Of a stretch of DNA of 64,000 nt, positions 33,358-44,881 are shown in pieces. Origin of the DNA: DATHAP01 sp963762865 (GTDB taxonomy: Bacteria > Actinomycetota > Actinomycetes > JACCUZ01); NCBI GenBank assembly GCA_963762865.1, contig CAVXNC010000018.1, positions 62,001 to 126,000 on the forward strand, given 5' to 3'. The notes beneath the pieces are model-generated. The model did no database searches. It saw only the letters and a list, made by a program, of their open reading frames with translations, and was not told the origin of the DNA. Position numbers and translations under genes: made by a program. How positions within the stretch are numbered: position 1 is the first letter of the stretch; every line of letters starts with the position of its first letter.

Positions 33358-34850
33358 CGGACACCTCCCGGGGAGGACGAGACCGTCTCGCCGTCGACCC
33401 GCTGCTCGGACTGCTCTGCCAGCAGCAGGCACAGCCCTGCGAGCTCGGCCACGTCGCGGCCGTCCAGGACGCCGACGACGGCGCTGCCGGTCTGCTTGGC
33501 CAGGGCGGCCGCGGCCGCCCGGTAGGACACGGCCGCGGCACCGTGCTGGCCGAGTCGCGCCAGGGCCCCGGCGAGCAGGAAGTGGGCATGCCCGGCGGTG
33601 GGGTCCAGGTAGACGGCCTTGCGCAGCGGGTCGACGGCACCGGCGTCCTGGCCGAGCGTCGACCGGGCCTGACCGAGCACCACGTAGGCGGCCGGCAGCA
33701 GCGGATCGGTCTCGAGGGCCGCCTGCGCGTGGCTGGCCGCCGAGGCGTAGTCACCGTCCCGGAGCGCCACCAGCGCGGCGTCCAGCTCGGGGCCGCCGCG
33801 CGAGCCGGCGAGCGGCCGGGAGCGGGGCGGGGGCGCCGAGGACGCAGCGATGTCCCGCGGAGCAGTCGACGCGGAGTCGGCCACGCCTGCCCCGGCGGGG
33901 GGTCCCAGCCGGCCACCGGACAGCGCCAGGGCAGGCGCTGCGGGACGGCCGCGCCGCACCGCCCGGGAGCCCGGCACGTGCACTCGTCGCGTCTGGTGTG
34001 AGCGGCGGTAGACGAACGCCTCGCCGACCGGGACCAGGGTGAAGGCGTCGCTGACCTGCCACAGCGTCTCCGAGTGGCCCAGGAGCAGGTAGCCACCCTC
34101 GGCAAGCACGTCGTGGAAGCGGCCCATGAGCAGCCTGGTGGTGTCCCGGCCGAAGTAGATCGTGACGTTGCGGCAGACGACCAGGTCGACCTCTCCCGGC
34201 GCGAAGGGCACGGGGTCGGTCACCAAGTTGTGCATCCGCAGCTCGACCAGCTGGCGCACCTCGTCCCGAACCGCCAGCGCGCCGCCGGGCACCGGCTCGA
34301 GCCAGCGGTCACGCACCATCGTCGGCAGCGAGTCGACGGTCCGGCCGGCGTAGGTCGCCCGCTCCGCCGCACGCAGCGCGTCGGCGGACACGTCGGTGCC
34401 GAGGATCCGCGCCGGCGCCCGGCCGGCGTTGCCACCGGCACCCCCGGGCGAGAGGTCCAGCAGCAGCATGGCAAGGGTGTAGGGCTCCTCGCCGGTCGAG
34501 CAGCCCGCGCTCCAGATCGTCAGCGGTCGCTCCCGGCCGGCGGCCCGGCGCAGCAGCTCCGGCAGCACCCGCCGGCGGAGCACCTCCATCTGCGGCGCGT
34601 TGCGGAAGAAGTGCGTCTCCTGCACGGTCACGGCGTCGAGCAGCCGCTGCCGCTCGACATCGCCATCGGCCCGCTCGAGGCCGGCCAGATAGGCCTCGAC
34701 GCTCGACGCGCCACTGGACCGGAGCCGCTCGGCCACGACGGCGGACAGGCCCCCGCGGCGCCCGGCGTCGAACTCCAGGCCGGCGGCGCCGCGCAGGTAG
34801 TCACGGACAGCGGCGAACTCGGCATCGCCCAGCACGCCCGGGCCACTCAT
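33354..34850 (-). CDS. cheR: CheR-type protein-glutamate methyltransferase with C-terminal TPR region
   Basis: The protein has 498 residues. An N-terminal helical CheR domain includes TVQETHFFRNAPQMEVLRRRVLPEL, and the methyltransferase domain has WSAGCSTGEEPYTLAMLLLDL, ILGTDVSADAL, LVVCRNVTIYF and YLLLGHSETL. It methylates receptor glutamates using SAM. After a low-complexity linker (~290-345), residues ~345-490 form TPR repeats (ALVALRDGDYASAASHAQAALETDPLLPAAYVVLGQ), as in CheR proteins of alternative chemosensory systems. The ATG at 34850 overlaps the cheB stop. Confidence 0.92.
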   Translation of the reverse strand: MSGPGVLGDAEFAAVRDYLRGAAGLEFDAGRRGGLSAVVAERLRSSGASSVEAYLAGLERADGDVERQRLLDAVTVQETHFFRNAPQMEVLRRRVLPELLRRAAGRERPLTIWSAGCSTGEEPYTLAMLLLDLSPGGAGGNAGRAPARILGTDVSADALRAAERATYAGRTVDSLPTMVRDRWLEPVPGGALAVRDEVRQLVELRMHNLVTDPVPFAPGEVDLVVCRNVTIYFGRDTTRLLMGRFHDVLAEGGYLLLGHSETLWQVSDAFTLVPVGEAFVYRRSHQTRRVHVPGSRAVRRGRPAAPALALSGGRLGPPAGAGVADSASTAPRDIAASSAPPPRSRPLAGSRGGPELDAALVALRDGDYASAASHAQAALETDPLLPAAYVVLGQARSTLGQDAGAVDPLRKAVYLDPTAGHAHFLLAGALARLGQHGAAAVSYRAAAAALAKQTGSAVVGVLDGRDVAELAGLCLLLAEQSEQRVDGETVSSSPGGVR

Positions 34851-36055
34851 GTCGCCACCCGCTCGGGCTCGACGGACTCGGCCAGCACGACGCCGATCTG
34901 CGACAGCGGCAGCTCGACCTCCACCGCGCCAAGTGCCTGGGCGGCAGCCGGCATGCCCCACACGACGCTGGTCGGCTCGTCCTGGGCGATGGTGAGGGCG
35001 CCGGACGCGCGCAGCTGGCGCAGCCCCTCGGCGCCGTCGCGGCCCATCCCGGTCAGCAGGACGCCGACGGTCTGCGGTCCGCACACGGCGGCAGCGCTTG
35101 CGAAGGCCGCGTCGACGCCGGGCACGTGGAACTGCCCCACCGGCGGTGTTCGCAGCTCGACCCGCAGCCCGGGACGCAGCAACGTGTTCACCCCGGCGGG
35201 GGCGACGTGCACGACGCCGGGACGGAGCCGACGGCCGTGCTGGGCCATCTCGACCGGAAGGGCGGACAGCCCGTTGAGCCAGTCGGCCAGGCCCTCGACG
35301 AAGCCGTCGGCCATGTGCTGCACGACGAGCACCGGCACCGACAGGTCCGACGGCAGGTCGGCGAGGATCGTCGCGAGCGCCGGCGGGCCACCGGTCGACG
35401 CGCCGACCACGATCAGCCGGCGCGGCCCGGTGAAGACGTCGGCGGCCCGGGTCGCCGGCCGGTCCGCGACGCGGTGGTGCGCGGCTGCCGCGGCGGGATC
35501 GGCGGACGCGGCGGGATCGGCGGACGCGGGGGGCAAAGGCGAGTGGCTGGCCACGGGCAGGACGGGCAGCGCGCCGGCGGCGTCCTCCGGCCCGGCCGAG
35601 AGGCCGCGGGCGCGCAGCCGGCTGCGTGGGTGGGTGATCACCCGCACCCGGCTGGCCACCTGGAGGTGCCGGCGCAGCGCAGTGGCGTACTGCGGGGAGC
35701 TGGGCAGGGCGTCGAGGGCACCGACCACGTCGACGGCACCGGCCGCCAGCGCCGCCTGGGAGTGCTCGACCAGGCTGCCGCACACCACGACCGGTGTCGG
35801 CCGGGTGCCCATGATCCGCTCGATCGCCTCGATGCCGCCGTCGGCGGGGTGCAGGTCGACCAGGACCGCGCCGGGCTGGTGCTCGACGACGGCCGCCTCC
35901 GCGTCCTCGGCGGTCCAGACCTCGGCCGCGATCGAGAACCCGGGACCGGCGAGCAGGCCGCGCAGGGCACGCGTGCGCGCCCGGCTGTCCCCCACGACCA
36001 CGACGACCAGGGTGGTGCCGCTGGGTGCCGCCGGCCGGGCTCCGGTCGTCGACAT
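34847..36055 (-). CDS. cheB: CheB-type protein-glutamate methylesterase with receiver domain
   Basis: The protein has 402 residues. The N-terminal receiver (VVVVVGDSRARTRALRGLLAG, phosphoacceptor candidate Asp in AVLVDLHPADGG) looks degenerate: the acidic pair is reduced to GD, and the conserved Lys of the VxKP motif is absent in GAVDVVGALD. The C-terminal methylesterase keeps the triad Ser in VVGASTGGPPAL, His in VLVVQHMADGF and Asp in LLTGMGRDGAEGL. A linker holds an 18-bp tandem repeat (35491-35526). The ATG at 36055 is the first gene of the coupled cheB-cheR-cheW operon. Confidence 0.92.
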   Translation of the reverse strand: MSTTGARPAAPSGTTLVVVVVGDSRARTRALRGLLAGPGFSIAAEVWTAEDAEAAVVEHQPGAVLVDLHPADGGIEAIERIMGTRPTPVVVCGSLVEHSQAALAAGAVDVVGALDALPSSPQYATALRRHLQVASRVRVITHPRSRLRARGLSAGPEDAAGALPVLPVASHSPLPPASADPAASADPAAAAAHHRVADRPATRAADVFTGPRRLIVVGASTGGPPALATILADLPSDLSVPVLVVQHMADGFVEGLADWLNGLSALPVEMAQHGRRLRPGVVHVAPAGVNTLLRPGLRVELRTPPVGQFHVPGVDAAFASAAAVCGPQTVGVLLTGMGRDGAEGLRQLRASGALTIAQDEPTSVVWGMPAAAQALGAVEVELPLSQIGVVLAESVEPERVAT

Positions 36056-36168
36056 CAGGCGGGCCACCTCTTCCGGGTCTCGGGGCGGGAAACGCCTCGT
36101 GCGGAAGGTCGTCAGATCGGGCCACGCACTTGAGCCGCGCGGCCCCACGGGTGAGGATCGCCACCGAC

Positions 36169-37071
36169 ATGACCGCCGCCGCGCAGAGCCCCCCGACGCC
36201 GCCCGCTGGCGAGCTGCACGGGCCGGTCCTGGGCTGGTACGCCGCCCACGCCCGCACCCTGCCCTGGCGGGTCCCCGGGACCAGCCCGTGGGCGGTCCTG
36301 GTCAGCGAGGTGATGCTCCAGCAGACCCCCGTCGGGCGGGTCGAGCCGGTCTACCGGGAGTGGCTGGCGCGCTGGCCCACCCCGGCCGCGCTCGCCGCCG
36401 ACCCGGCCGGCGAGGCCGTGCGGGCCTGGGGCCGCCTCGGCTACCCCCGGCGTGCCCTGCGGCTGCACGCCGCCGCGACCGAGATCGTGGCCCGCCACGA
36501 CGGCGAGCTGCCGACGACGTACGGCGAACTGCTCGCTCTCCCGGGCGTCGGCGGCTACACCGCGGCCGCGGTGATGTCCTTCGCCTACGGCAGCCGGCAC
36601 GCGGTGCTCGACACCAACGTGCGCCGGGTGCTCGCCAGGGCAGTCAGCGGCCGGGCCGAGCCGGCACCCTCGCTGACGGCTGCCGAGCAGCGGCTGGCCG
36701 AGTCGCTGCTGCCGGCCGAGCCGTCCGTCGCCGCCCGCTGGGCGGTCGCCGTGATGGAGCTCGGCGCCCTGGTGTGCACCGCGCGGGCGCCGGCGTGCGA
36801 CCGCTGCCCGCTCGCCGCGCGGTGCGCGTGGCTGGCGGCCGGACGCCCGGCCCACGACGGGCCGCCACGGCGACGGCAGGCCTTCGAGGGCACCGACCGC
36901 CAGGCGCGCGGCCGGCTGATGGCCGTGCTGCGCGAGGCACCCGGGCCGGTCCCACCGACCCGCCTCGACGCAGCCTGGCCGGAGCCGGTGCAACGGGACC
37001 GCGCGCTGGCCGGTCTGCTCGCCGACGGGCTGGTCGACGAGGTGGCCGGCGGCTACGCGCTGCCCGGCTGA
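36169..37071 (+). CDS. mutY: A/G-specific adenine glycosylase
   Basis: This 300-residue HhH-GPD glycosylase has LPWRVPGTSPWAVLVSEVMLQQTPVGRV (catalytic Glu), the HhH LPGVGGYTAAAVMSFAYG, VLDTNVRRVLAR (catalytic Asp) and a C-x6-C-x2-C-x5-C iron-sulfur motif (CTARAPACDRCPLAARC). It excises A mispaired with 8-oxoG. The C-terminal domain is short, as in mycobacterial MutY. The ATG at 36169 is chosen; an in-frame GTG at 36151 is possible. It is divergent from the che operon. Confidence 0.92.
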   Translation: MTAAAQSPPTPPAGELHGPVLGWYAAHARTLPWRVPGTSPWAVLVSEVMLQQTPVGRVEPVYREWLARWPTPAALAADPAGEAVRAWGRLGYPRRALRLHAAATEIVARHDGELPTTYGELLALPGVGGYTAAAVMSFAYGSRHAVLDTNVRRVLARAVSGRAEPAPSLTAAEQRLAESLLPAEPSVAARWAVAVMELGALVCTARAPACDRCPLAARCAWLAAGRPAHDGPPRRRQAFEGTDRQARGRLMAVLREAPGPVPPTRLDAAWPEPVQRDRALAGLLADGLVDEVAGGYALPG

Positions 37072-37136
37072 GCGACGGTCCCGCGTACGTGATGGCCTCG
37101 CGGGACTCCACCGCGGGCGCGTAGGCTCCCGCGACT

Positions 37137-37946
37137 GTGCCCACCGCCGCGCTCGCCCCTGCCGCGGCCCTGGCGGGGGCGGGCTTCCGCCGCTGGTCGA
37201 CCTACCGGCAGGCCGCGGTGGCCGGGGTGTTCGTCAACACGGTCTTCGGCGTCATCAGGCTCTCGATCCTGCTGGGCGTCGCCGAGTCCGCGGGCGGCGA
37301 GGTGGCGGGCTACGACGCGGCGTCGCTGTCGACCTACACCTGGGTCGCCCAGGCGATGATCGCGGTGGTGATGATCTTCACCTGGACCGAGCTGGCCGAC
37401 CGGGTGCGCACGGGTGACGTCGCCGTCGACCTGGCCCGGCCGGTCGACCTGCAGCTCGCCTGGCTGGCCCAGGACCTGGGCCGCGCCGGGTGGGCGCTGA
37501 TATCGCGCGGCATCCTGCCGATCGCCTTCGGGGCGGCCGTCTACGGCATCTACGTCTCCGGTGACGTCACCGCGCTCCTGCTCTTCCCGGTGTCCATGCT
37601 GCTGGCCGTCGTGGTCTCCTTCGCCTGCCGGTTCATCCTCAACCTCAGCGCCTTCTGGCTGATGGAGATCCGCGGCCTGGTGTTGCTCTACGTTCTCGTG
37701 TCCGGCCTGCTGGCCGGCCACCTGATCCCGGTGCAGCTGTTCCCCGACTGGCTGCGCCACATCGCCTACGCGACCCCCTTCCCGGCCCTCGTGCAGACCC
37801 CGATCGACCTGGTCACCGGGCAGGCCACCGGCGCCCGCGCCGTCGGCCTCGTCGGCGCGCAGGTGGCCTGGGCAGTGGTGATGCTGCTCGTCGGCCGCGT
37901 CGTCCTCGCCCGGGCGACCCGCAAGCTGGTGGTGCAGGGTGGCTGA
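37137..37946 (+). CDS. ABC-2 family transporter permease (COG4587-like)
   Basis: This 269-residue membrane protein has six hydrophobic segments. The start GFRRWSTYRQAAVAGVFVNTVFGVIRLSIL and the loop ADRVRTGDVAVDLARPVDLQLAWLAQDLGRA are characteristic of the paired COG4587/COG3694 exporters. QLFPDWLRHIAYATPFPALVQTPIDLVTG precedes the last helix. It forms a heterodimeric exporter with the next protein and the ATPase at 38745. The substrate is unknown. The GTG start lies nine bases after a TAGGCT box, and the gene overlaps the next by eight bases. Confidence 0.88.
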   Translation: MPTAALAPAAALAGAGFRRWSTYRQAAVAGVFVNTVFGVIRLSILLGVAESAGGEVAGYDAASLSTYTWVAQAMIAVVMIFTWTELADRVRTGDVAVDLARPVDLQLAWLAQDLGRAGWALISRGILPIAFGAAVYGIYVSGDVTALLLFPVSMLLAVVVSFACRFILNLSAFWLMEIRGLVLLYVLVSGLLAGHLIPVQLFPDWLRHIAYATPFPALVQTPIDLVTGQATGARAVGLVGAQVAWAVVMLLVGRVVLARATRKLVVQGG

Positions 37947-38748
37947 CACGACCGTCCCGGCCGCCTACCGGTCCCTCGTTCGCTCCCGGGTGGCCGCGCA
38001 GGCGTCCTACCGCACCTCCTTCTCCGTCGAGGTGCTGTCGCAGGTCTTCATCGTCCTGGTGGAGTTCGTCGAGGTGCTCGTCGTCTTCCACCAGGTCGAC
38101 TCGCTGGGCGGCTTCGACTTCGCCGAGGTCGCCCTGATGTACGGCATCGCGGTGTCGGCCTTCGGAATCGCCGACCTCGTCGTCGGCCACCTCGACGAGC
38201 TGCCGAGATACGTCCGCACCGGCACCTTCGACGCCTTCCTCCTGCGGCCGCTGTCGCCCCTCGGCCAGCTGGTCACCAGCGACTTCTCGCTGCGCCGCCT
38301 CGGCCGGGTCGGGACCGGGATCGCCGTTCTCGTGGTCGCCCTCGCGGCGGCCGACATCGAGTGGACGCCGGCGCGCGCACTGCTCGTCGTCATCACCCCG
38401 CTCGCCGGTGCCGTCATCTTCAGCGCCGTGTTCCTGGCTACTTCAACGATCGGCTTCTACGTCGTCGAGGGCACGGAGTTCGCCAGCGCCTTCACCTACG
38501 GCGGCAACTACCTGTCGTCCTTCCCCTTCACGGTCTTCGGCACCGTCGTGCGGCGGTTCTTCACCTTCGCGGTCCCCGTCGCCTTCGTGGCCTACCTGCC
38601 GGCGCTCGCGCTCCTCGGACGGCCCGACCCGCTCGGCCTGCCGGGCTGGTTGTCGTGGTCGGCGGCCCCAGTGGCGGCGGTCGCGTGGGTCGCCGCCCTC
38701 GCGTTCTGGCGCACCGGTGTCCGGCACTACGTGGGGGCGGGCTCGTGA
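37939..38748 (+). CDS. ABC-2 family transporter permease (COG3694-like)
   Basis: This 269-residue six-helix permease is the second membrane subunit. FSVEVLSQVFIVLVEFVEVLVVFHQV and DELPRYVRTGTFDAFLLRPLSPLGQLVTSDFSLRRLGR are family hallmarks, and LSSFPFTVFGTVVRRFFTFAVPVAFVAYLPA lies near the C-terminus. The GTG start is inside the preceding gene, and its TGA stop overlaps the GTG of the ATPase gene, so all three are translationally coupled. Confidence 0.9.
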   Translation: MADTTVPAAYRSLVRSRVAAQASYRTSFSVEVLSQVFIVLVEFVEVLVVFHQVDSLGGFDFAEVALMYGIAVSAFGIADLVVGHLDELPRYVRTGTFDAFLLRPLSPLGQLVTSDFSLRRLGRVGTGIAVLVVALAAADIEWTPARALLVVITPLAGAVIFSAVFLATSTIGFYVVEGTEFASAFTYGGNYLSSFPFTVFGTVVRRFFTFAVPVAFVAYLPALALLGRPDPLGLPGWLSWSAAPVAAVAWVAALAFWRTGVRHYVGAGS

Positions 38749-39707
38749 TCGTCGACGTGCAGGACCTTCGTCGGGACTTCGTCGTACGCCGCAAGGCCGG
38801 CCGGGTCCGGCGCAGCCGGCACACGGTGTCGGCCGTCGACGGCGTGACGTTCGGCATCCAGCCGGGCGAGTGCGTCGGCTACATCGGCGCCAACGGCGCC
38901 GGCAAGTCGACCACCATCAAGATGCTCACCGGCATCCTGGTCCCGACCGCCGGGCACGTCCGGGTCTGCGGGCTCGAGCCGACCCGGGAGCGGGCCAGGC
39001 TGGCGCACCGGATCGGTGCGGTCTTCGGCCAGCGCAGCCAGCTGTGGTGGGACCTGCCGCTCCAGGAGTCCTTCCGGCTGCTCGGCTCCATCCACCGGTT
39101 GCCGGCCGCCGCATGGCGGCCTCGTTTCGAGGAGTGCGTCGAGCTCCTCGACATGGATCCGTTCCTGGAGACGCCGGTGCGCCAGCTCTCCCTCGGCCAG
39201 CGGATGCGGGGCGAGGTGACGGCTGCCCTGCTGCACTCCCCCGACCTGCTCGTGCTCGACGAACCGACCATCGGGCTCGACCTGCTCAGCAAGGAGGCGC
39301 TGCGCGCCTTCTTGATCCGGGAACGCCGGGAGCGCGGCACCACCATCCTGCTGACCACCCACGACCTGCCCGACATCGAGCGTCTCTGCGACCGGCTGCT
39401 GGTCGTCGACCACGGCCACCTGGTCTTCGACGGCTCCCTGCCCACGCTCGTCAGCCGAGTGGGTGCCGAGCGGGTCCTCGTGGTCGACCTGGTCGAGCCC
39501 GGCCCGCCGCTCGACGACGTGCCGGGCACGGTGCTGCGGTCGGTCGAAGCAGAGGGGCTGCGCCAGCACCTGGCCTTCCGACCGGACCGAACGACCGCTG
39601 CCGAGGTGGTCGCCGCGGTCAGCGCGCGCGTGCCGCTGCGCGACCTGACCGTGACGGAGCCCGACATCGAGGACGTCGTCCGCCGGATCTACCAGTCCAC
39701 GACCTGA
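38745..39707 (+). CDS. ABC transporter ATP-binding protein (COG4586-like)
   Basis: This 320-residue ATPase has Walker A GANGAGKST, Q-loop GAVFGQRSQLWWDLPLQESF, signature LSLGQRMRGEVTAALL (LSLGQ in place of LSGGQ, as in COG4586), Walker B LLVLDEPTIGLD and switch His in LLTTHDLPDIERLCD. The QRSQLWWDLP motif is typical of this subfamily. A C-terminal ~80-residue domain follows. It energises the exporter formed with the two upstream permeases. Confidence 0.93.
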   Translation: MIVDVQDLRRDFVVRRKAGRVRRSRHTVSAVDGVTFGIQPGECVGYIGANGAGKSTTIKMLTGILVPTAGHVRVCGLEPTRERARLAHRIGAVFGQRSQLWWDLPLQESFRLLGSIHRLPAAAWRPRFEECVELLDMDPFLETPVRQLSLGQRMRGEVTAALLHSPDLLVLDEPTIGLDLLSKEALRAFLIRERRERGTTILLTTHDLPDIERLCDRLLVVDHGHLVFDGSLPTLVSRVGAERVLVVDLVEPGPPLDDVPGTVLRSVEAEGLRQHLAFRPDRTTAAEVVAAVSARVPLRDLTVTEPDIEDVVRRIYQSTT

Positions 39708-39712
39708 CGCCC

Positions 39713-41381
39713 TCAGTCCTCCACCGGGTGGTACCTCTCCAGCTGGTCGTCGACCCTCGTGCTCGCCTGCCCGGCGCTGGCCCGGTAGCCGGTCACGACC
39801 GGGAGGAAGGCCTCGCGCGCGAGGGACTGCAGCCGGAGGTCGGTCCTGGCGCGGACGGTCGCGGTGCGTGGCACGTCGCGGAGCAGCGCGATCTCACCGA
39901 AGAGGTCGCCCCTGCCCAGGGTGGCGATGACCCGGCCGTCCCCCAGGACCTCCGCCTCGCCCTGCTCGACGACGAAGCAGTGCGACCCGCCCTCGCCCTG
40001 CCGGAACACCGTCGCCCCGGCCGGCAGCTCGACCGGCACGAGCGCGATCGCCAGCTCCTCGACGGCCGGCAGCGGCAGCGCGGCGAGCATCTCGACCGAG
40101 CGAAGCAGCTCGACCTCCTGGTCCCGCACCCCCATCGACAGGTCCAGCCGGCGCAGGCTCATCCAGGTCGCCACCACCAGCGCCGGGCTGACCAGCCCGA
40201 TCACGACGAGGGCACCCCGGAGCCCCACCAGCGCGATGACGACCGGTGTCAGGGCCGCCCCGGCCCCCAGGAAGAGGGCGCCGACGCCTTCCATGGCGCC
40301 GAAGACGCGGCGCAGCCATGCCAGTAGGGGTGAGCCGGGCCACCAGCGTGAAGAGCCCGACGTCGACCAGCGCGTTGCCGACCCCGATGAGGAGCAGGAG
40401 GGCGATGGCCACCGCCTGCACCGGGATCAACCCCACCAGAGCCATGGGCAGCCCCCACAGGGCCACGCCGACGCCGAACCAGCGGGCCAGCCGCTGGTTG
40501 CCGACGAGCAGCGAGGCCCCCAGCGACCCGACGACCGCGCCGGCGCCGACGGCGGTGTTGAGGGCGCCGACCCCGGACTCGCCCATGTCGAGCAGGTCGA
40601 TCGCGACCACGACGGAGAACACCGCCAGGGCACCGCGCATCAGGATCTGCACCTGGGCGAGCAGCACCAGCACCGCGAGATGACGGCTCCCGCCGATCGT
40701 CCGCAGCCCGGCGACCAGGTCCGCGACGACGCTGGTCGCAGCCGCACCCGACCGCCGGGTCTGCTCCTCGGGTGCGACCCGGGCCATCAGCCCGGCCGAC
40801 CAGAGGGAGGCCGCCGCACACGCCACGAAGACGGCTGCCGGGCCGCTGGTGGCGAGCAGGAGAGCTGCCAGGGCGGGGCCCAGCAGGGTCGACAGCGAGT
40901 CGATCATGCCGCGGACGACGTTGGCTCCGGCCAGCTCCGAGGGCGTACGGCACAGCGAGGGCATCAGCGCCGAGTGCACCGGCCGGAAGACGACGGCCGC
41001 AGCCGTCGACACGACCGCGAGGGCATAGACCCAGACGACAGGTGCGTCCGCGGCGGCGAGCAGCGCGATCAGTCCCGCGGAGATCCCGCGGACCGCCGCG
41101 ACCCAGGCGAGGAGGACCTCCCGGCGCCACCTGTCCGCGTAGACCGTCGCGAGGGGCACCACGACGAGCGCGGGCAGCATCCGCAGCAGCGAGACCAGGC
41201 CGACCGCCGTCGCGCCGCCGTGGTCGTAGGCCAGGACGCCCAGCGCGACGGTGAAGGCCCATTCCGCGGTCCACGCGCCCGCGAAGCCCAGCTGCGCCCG
41301 GCGCAGGTTGGGGTTGGCCCAGGTCGCGGCGAATGCACCGCCTGCTGCCCGCACGCGCCCGCGGAGCCCGGTGCCGGCCAC
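39713..41381 (-). pseudogene. MFS transporter with C-terminal cyclic-nucleotide-binding domain, frameshifted
   Basis: From the GTG at 41381 the frame encodes an MFS_3-type transporter (WANPNLRRAQLGFAGAWTAEWAFTVALGVLAYDHGGATAVGLVSLLRMLPALVVVPL). It continues to FTLVARLTP, where it leaves frame at the GGGG run 40327-40330 (plus strand). The other frame continues RVFGAMEGVGALFLGAGAALTPVVIALVG and a cNMP-binding domain (LPAGATVFRQGEGGSHCFVVEQGEAEVL, GRGDLFGEIALLRDVPRTATVRA). One base removed gives ~555 residues. A TACGGT box lies six bases before the start. The intact cNMP domain argues for a recent break or a sequence error. Confidence 0.85.
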
Positions 41382-41387
41382 CGCCGC

Positions 41388-41393
41388 ACCGTA
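41388..41393 (-). promoter_or_regulatory. -10 box (TACGGT) of the MFS-cNMP gene
   Basis: TACGGT on the minus strand lies six bases before the GTG at 41381. Confidence 0.5.
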
Positions 41394-41429
41394 CTGCCGG
41401 AGGGGGGTACCGCGCCGGGTGACGGCGAA

Positions 41430-41459
41430 GGGCCCGCCCGGATCTCTCCGGGCGGGCCC
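41430..41459 (-). terminator. Strong hairpin downstream of clpC
   Basis: GGGCCCGCCCGG at 41430-41441 pairs perfectly with CCGGGCGGGCCC at 41448-41459 around a six-base loop, 45 bases past the clpC stop. No T-tract is present, as is common in actinobacteria. Confidence 0.65.
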
Positions 41460-41503
41460 GTCTGCGGTCGTACGACCGACCGGCTGGTGTGGCCGGCGAC
41501 CGG

Positions 41504-44005
<2,502 letters not shown>

Positions 44006-44211
44006 TTTCTGCGCTCCTCACGAGAGCGGTCGGGCAGGTGGTGCGACCGACCCCTGTCGAGGGCCGGTCACCTGTCCCTTCGCATGCTAGACCTGCACGC
44101 TTACCGATCTGTTGGTAGTTCCGTAGCTGTGGCTCTGTCGTTCCCGTTGCGTAGTACTCGGCTGCAACTCCCCGGGACCTGACGGATGTTCCGTGAGCGG
44201 TCCGTGCCCGC

Positions 44212-44226
44212 TACGCCGCCAGCGAA
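44212..44226 (-). promoter_or_regulatory. Possible ClgR-type operator upstream of clpC
   Basis: On the minus strand TTCGCTGGCGGCGTA resembles the CGCY-N3-RGCG core of the ClgR box known from corynebacterial clpC and clpP promoters, with deviations from the full consensus. It lies about 210 bp before clpC and within the leader of the divergent GNAT gene. The assignment rests on motif similarity only. Confidence 0.3.
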
Positions 44227-44260
44227 CGCCTCCCAGGGCCGGACGTCACCCGCGTGGGTG

Positions 44261-44266
44261 CATGAT
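44261..44266 (+). promoter_or_regulatory. -10-like box (CATGAT) of the GNAT gene
   Basis: CATGAT lies six bases before the GTG at 44273 and favours that start over the upstream ATG at 44186. Confidence 0.4.
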
Positions 44267-44272
44267 CGGTTC

Positions 44273-44881
44273 GTGCCCGAGATGCCGCCGGCGGACGTAC
44301 GCCGCCTGGAGCCCGCAGAGCGCGACGCCGCGCTGACCAGCACCGTCGCGGCCTTTGCGACCGATCCCCTCCTCCGGTGGGTGTGGCCTTCGGACGACCG
44401 CTACGCGGCCTGCGCGCCGGGCTTCTTCGGACTGCTGCTGGACCTGCGGCGGGCAGGCGGCGAGGTCTGGGCCGCCCACGGGGGTGCAGCGGTCGCCATG
44501 TGGGACCCGCCCGGCGGCCTGTACGCCCGCCCGGAGCCGGACCCCTGGCCGGCGCTCCAGGAGGCTTTCACCCAGCAGGAGCGGGACCGCTGGGCGGTCT
44601 ACGACCAGCGGGTGGGCGATCGCGCGACCGCGCCGCACTGGTACCTCGGGGTGCTCGCCACCGACCCGGCCCGGCGGGGCCGGGGGCTGGCCGCGGCCGT
44701 GGTGGCGCCGGTGCTCGCGGCCTGCGACCGCACCGGGGTCGAGGCCTGGCTGGAGACGGCCGCCGCTGCGAACGTCGCCTACTACCGCCGGTTCGGCTTC
44801 GAGGTAGCGCGCGAGGTCGACCTCCCCGACGGCGGGCCGCAGTGCTGGCTGCTCCGCCGCGAGCCCCGGTCGGTGGCCTGA
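44273..44881 (+). CDS. GNAT family N-acetyltransferase
   Basis: This 202-residue acetyltransferase has the acetyl-CoA loop in HWYLGVLATDPARRGRGLAAAVVAPVLAACD (R-x-x-G-x-G/A) and the following strand-helix AWLETAAAANVAYYRRFGFEVAREVDLPDGG. The substrate is unknown. The GTG at 44273 is taken as start because of the box upstream; the ATG at 44186 would add 29 residues without family character. The TGA overlaps the ATG of the SDR gene. A short copy of the 44735-44782 segment reappears at 46291. Confidence 0.85.
   Translation: MPEMPPADVRRLEPAERDAALTSTVAAFATDPLLRWVWPSDDRYAACAPGFFGLLLDLRRAGGEVWAAHGGAAVAMWDPPGGLYARPEPDPWPALQEAFTQQERDRWAVYDQRVGDRATAPHWYLGVLATDPARRGRGLAAAVVAPVLAACDRTGVEAWLETAAAANVAYYRRFGFEVAREVDLPDGGPQCWLLRREPRSVA

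Noticed and set aside
35491..35526. 18-bp tandem repeat in cheB as a regulatory element
   Set aside because: It is in frame within the Ala-rich linker between receiver and esterase, so it is simply a repetitive linker.
33354..36257. A 967-codon frame joining cheR to upstream sequence
   Set aside because: CheR begins at 34850; the upstream part is an out-of-frame reading of cheB.
44186..44272. ATG at 44186 as the GNAT start
   Set aside because: The added residues lack family similarity, and a -10-like box sits before the GTG at 44273. The ATG start cannot be fully excluded.
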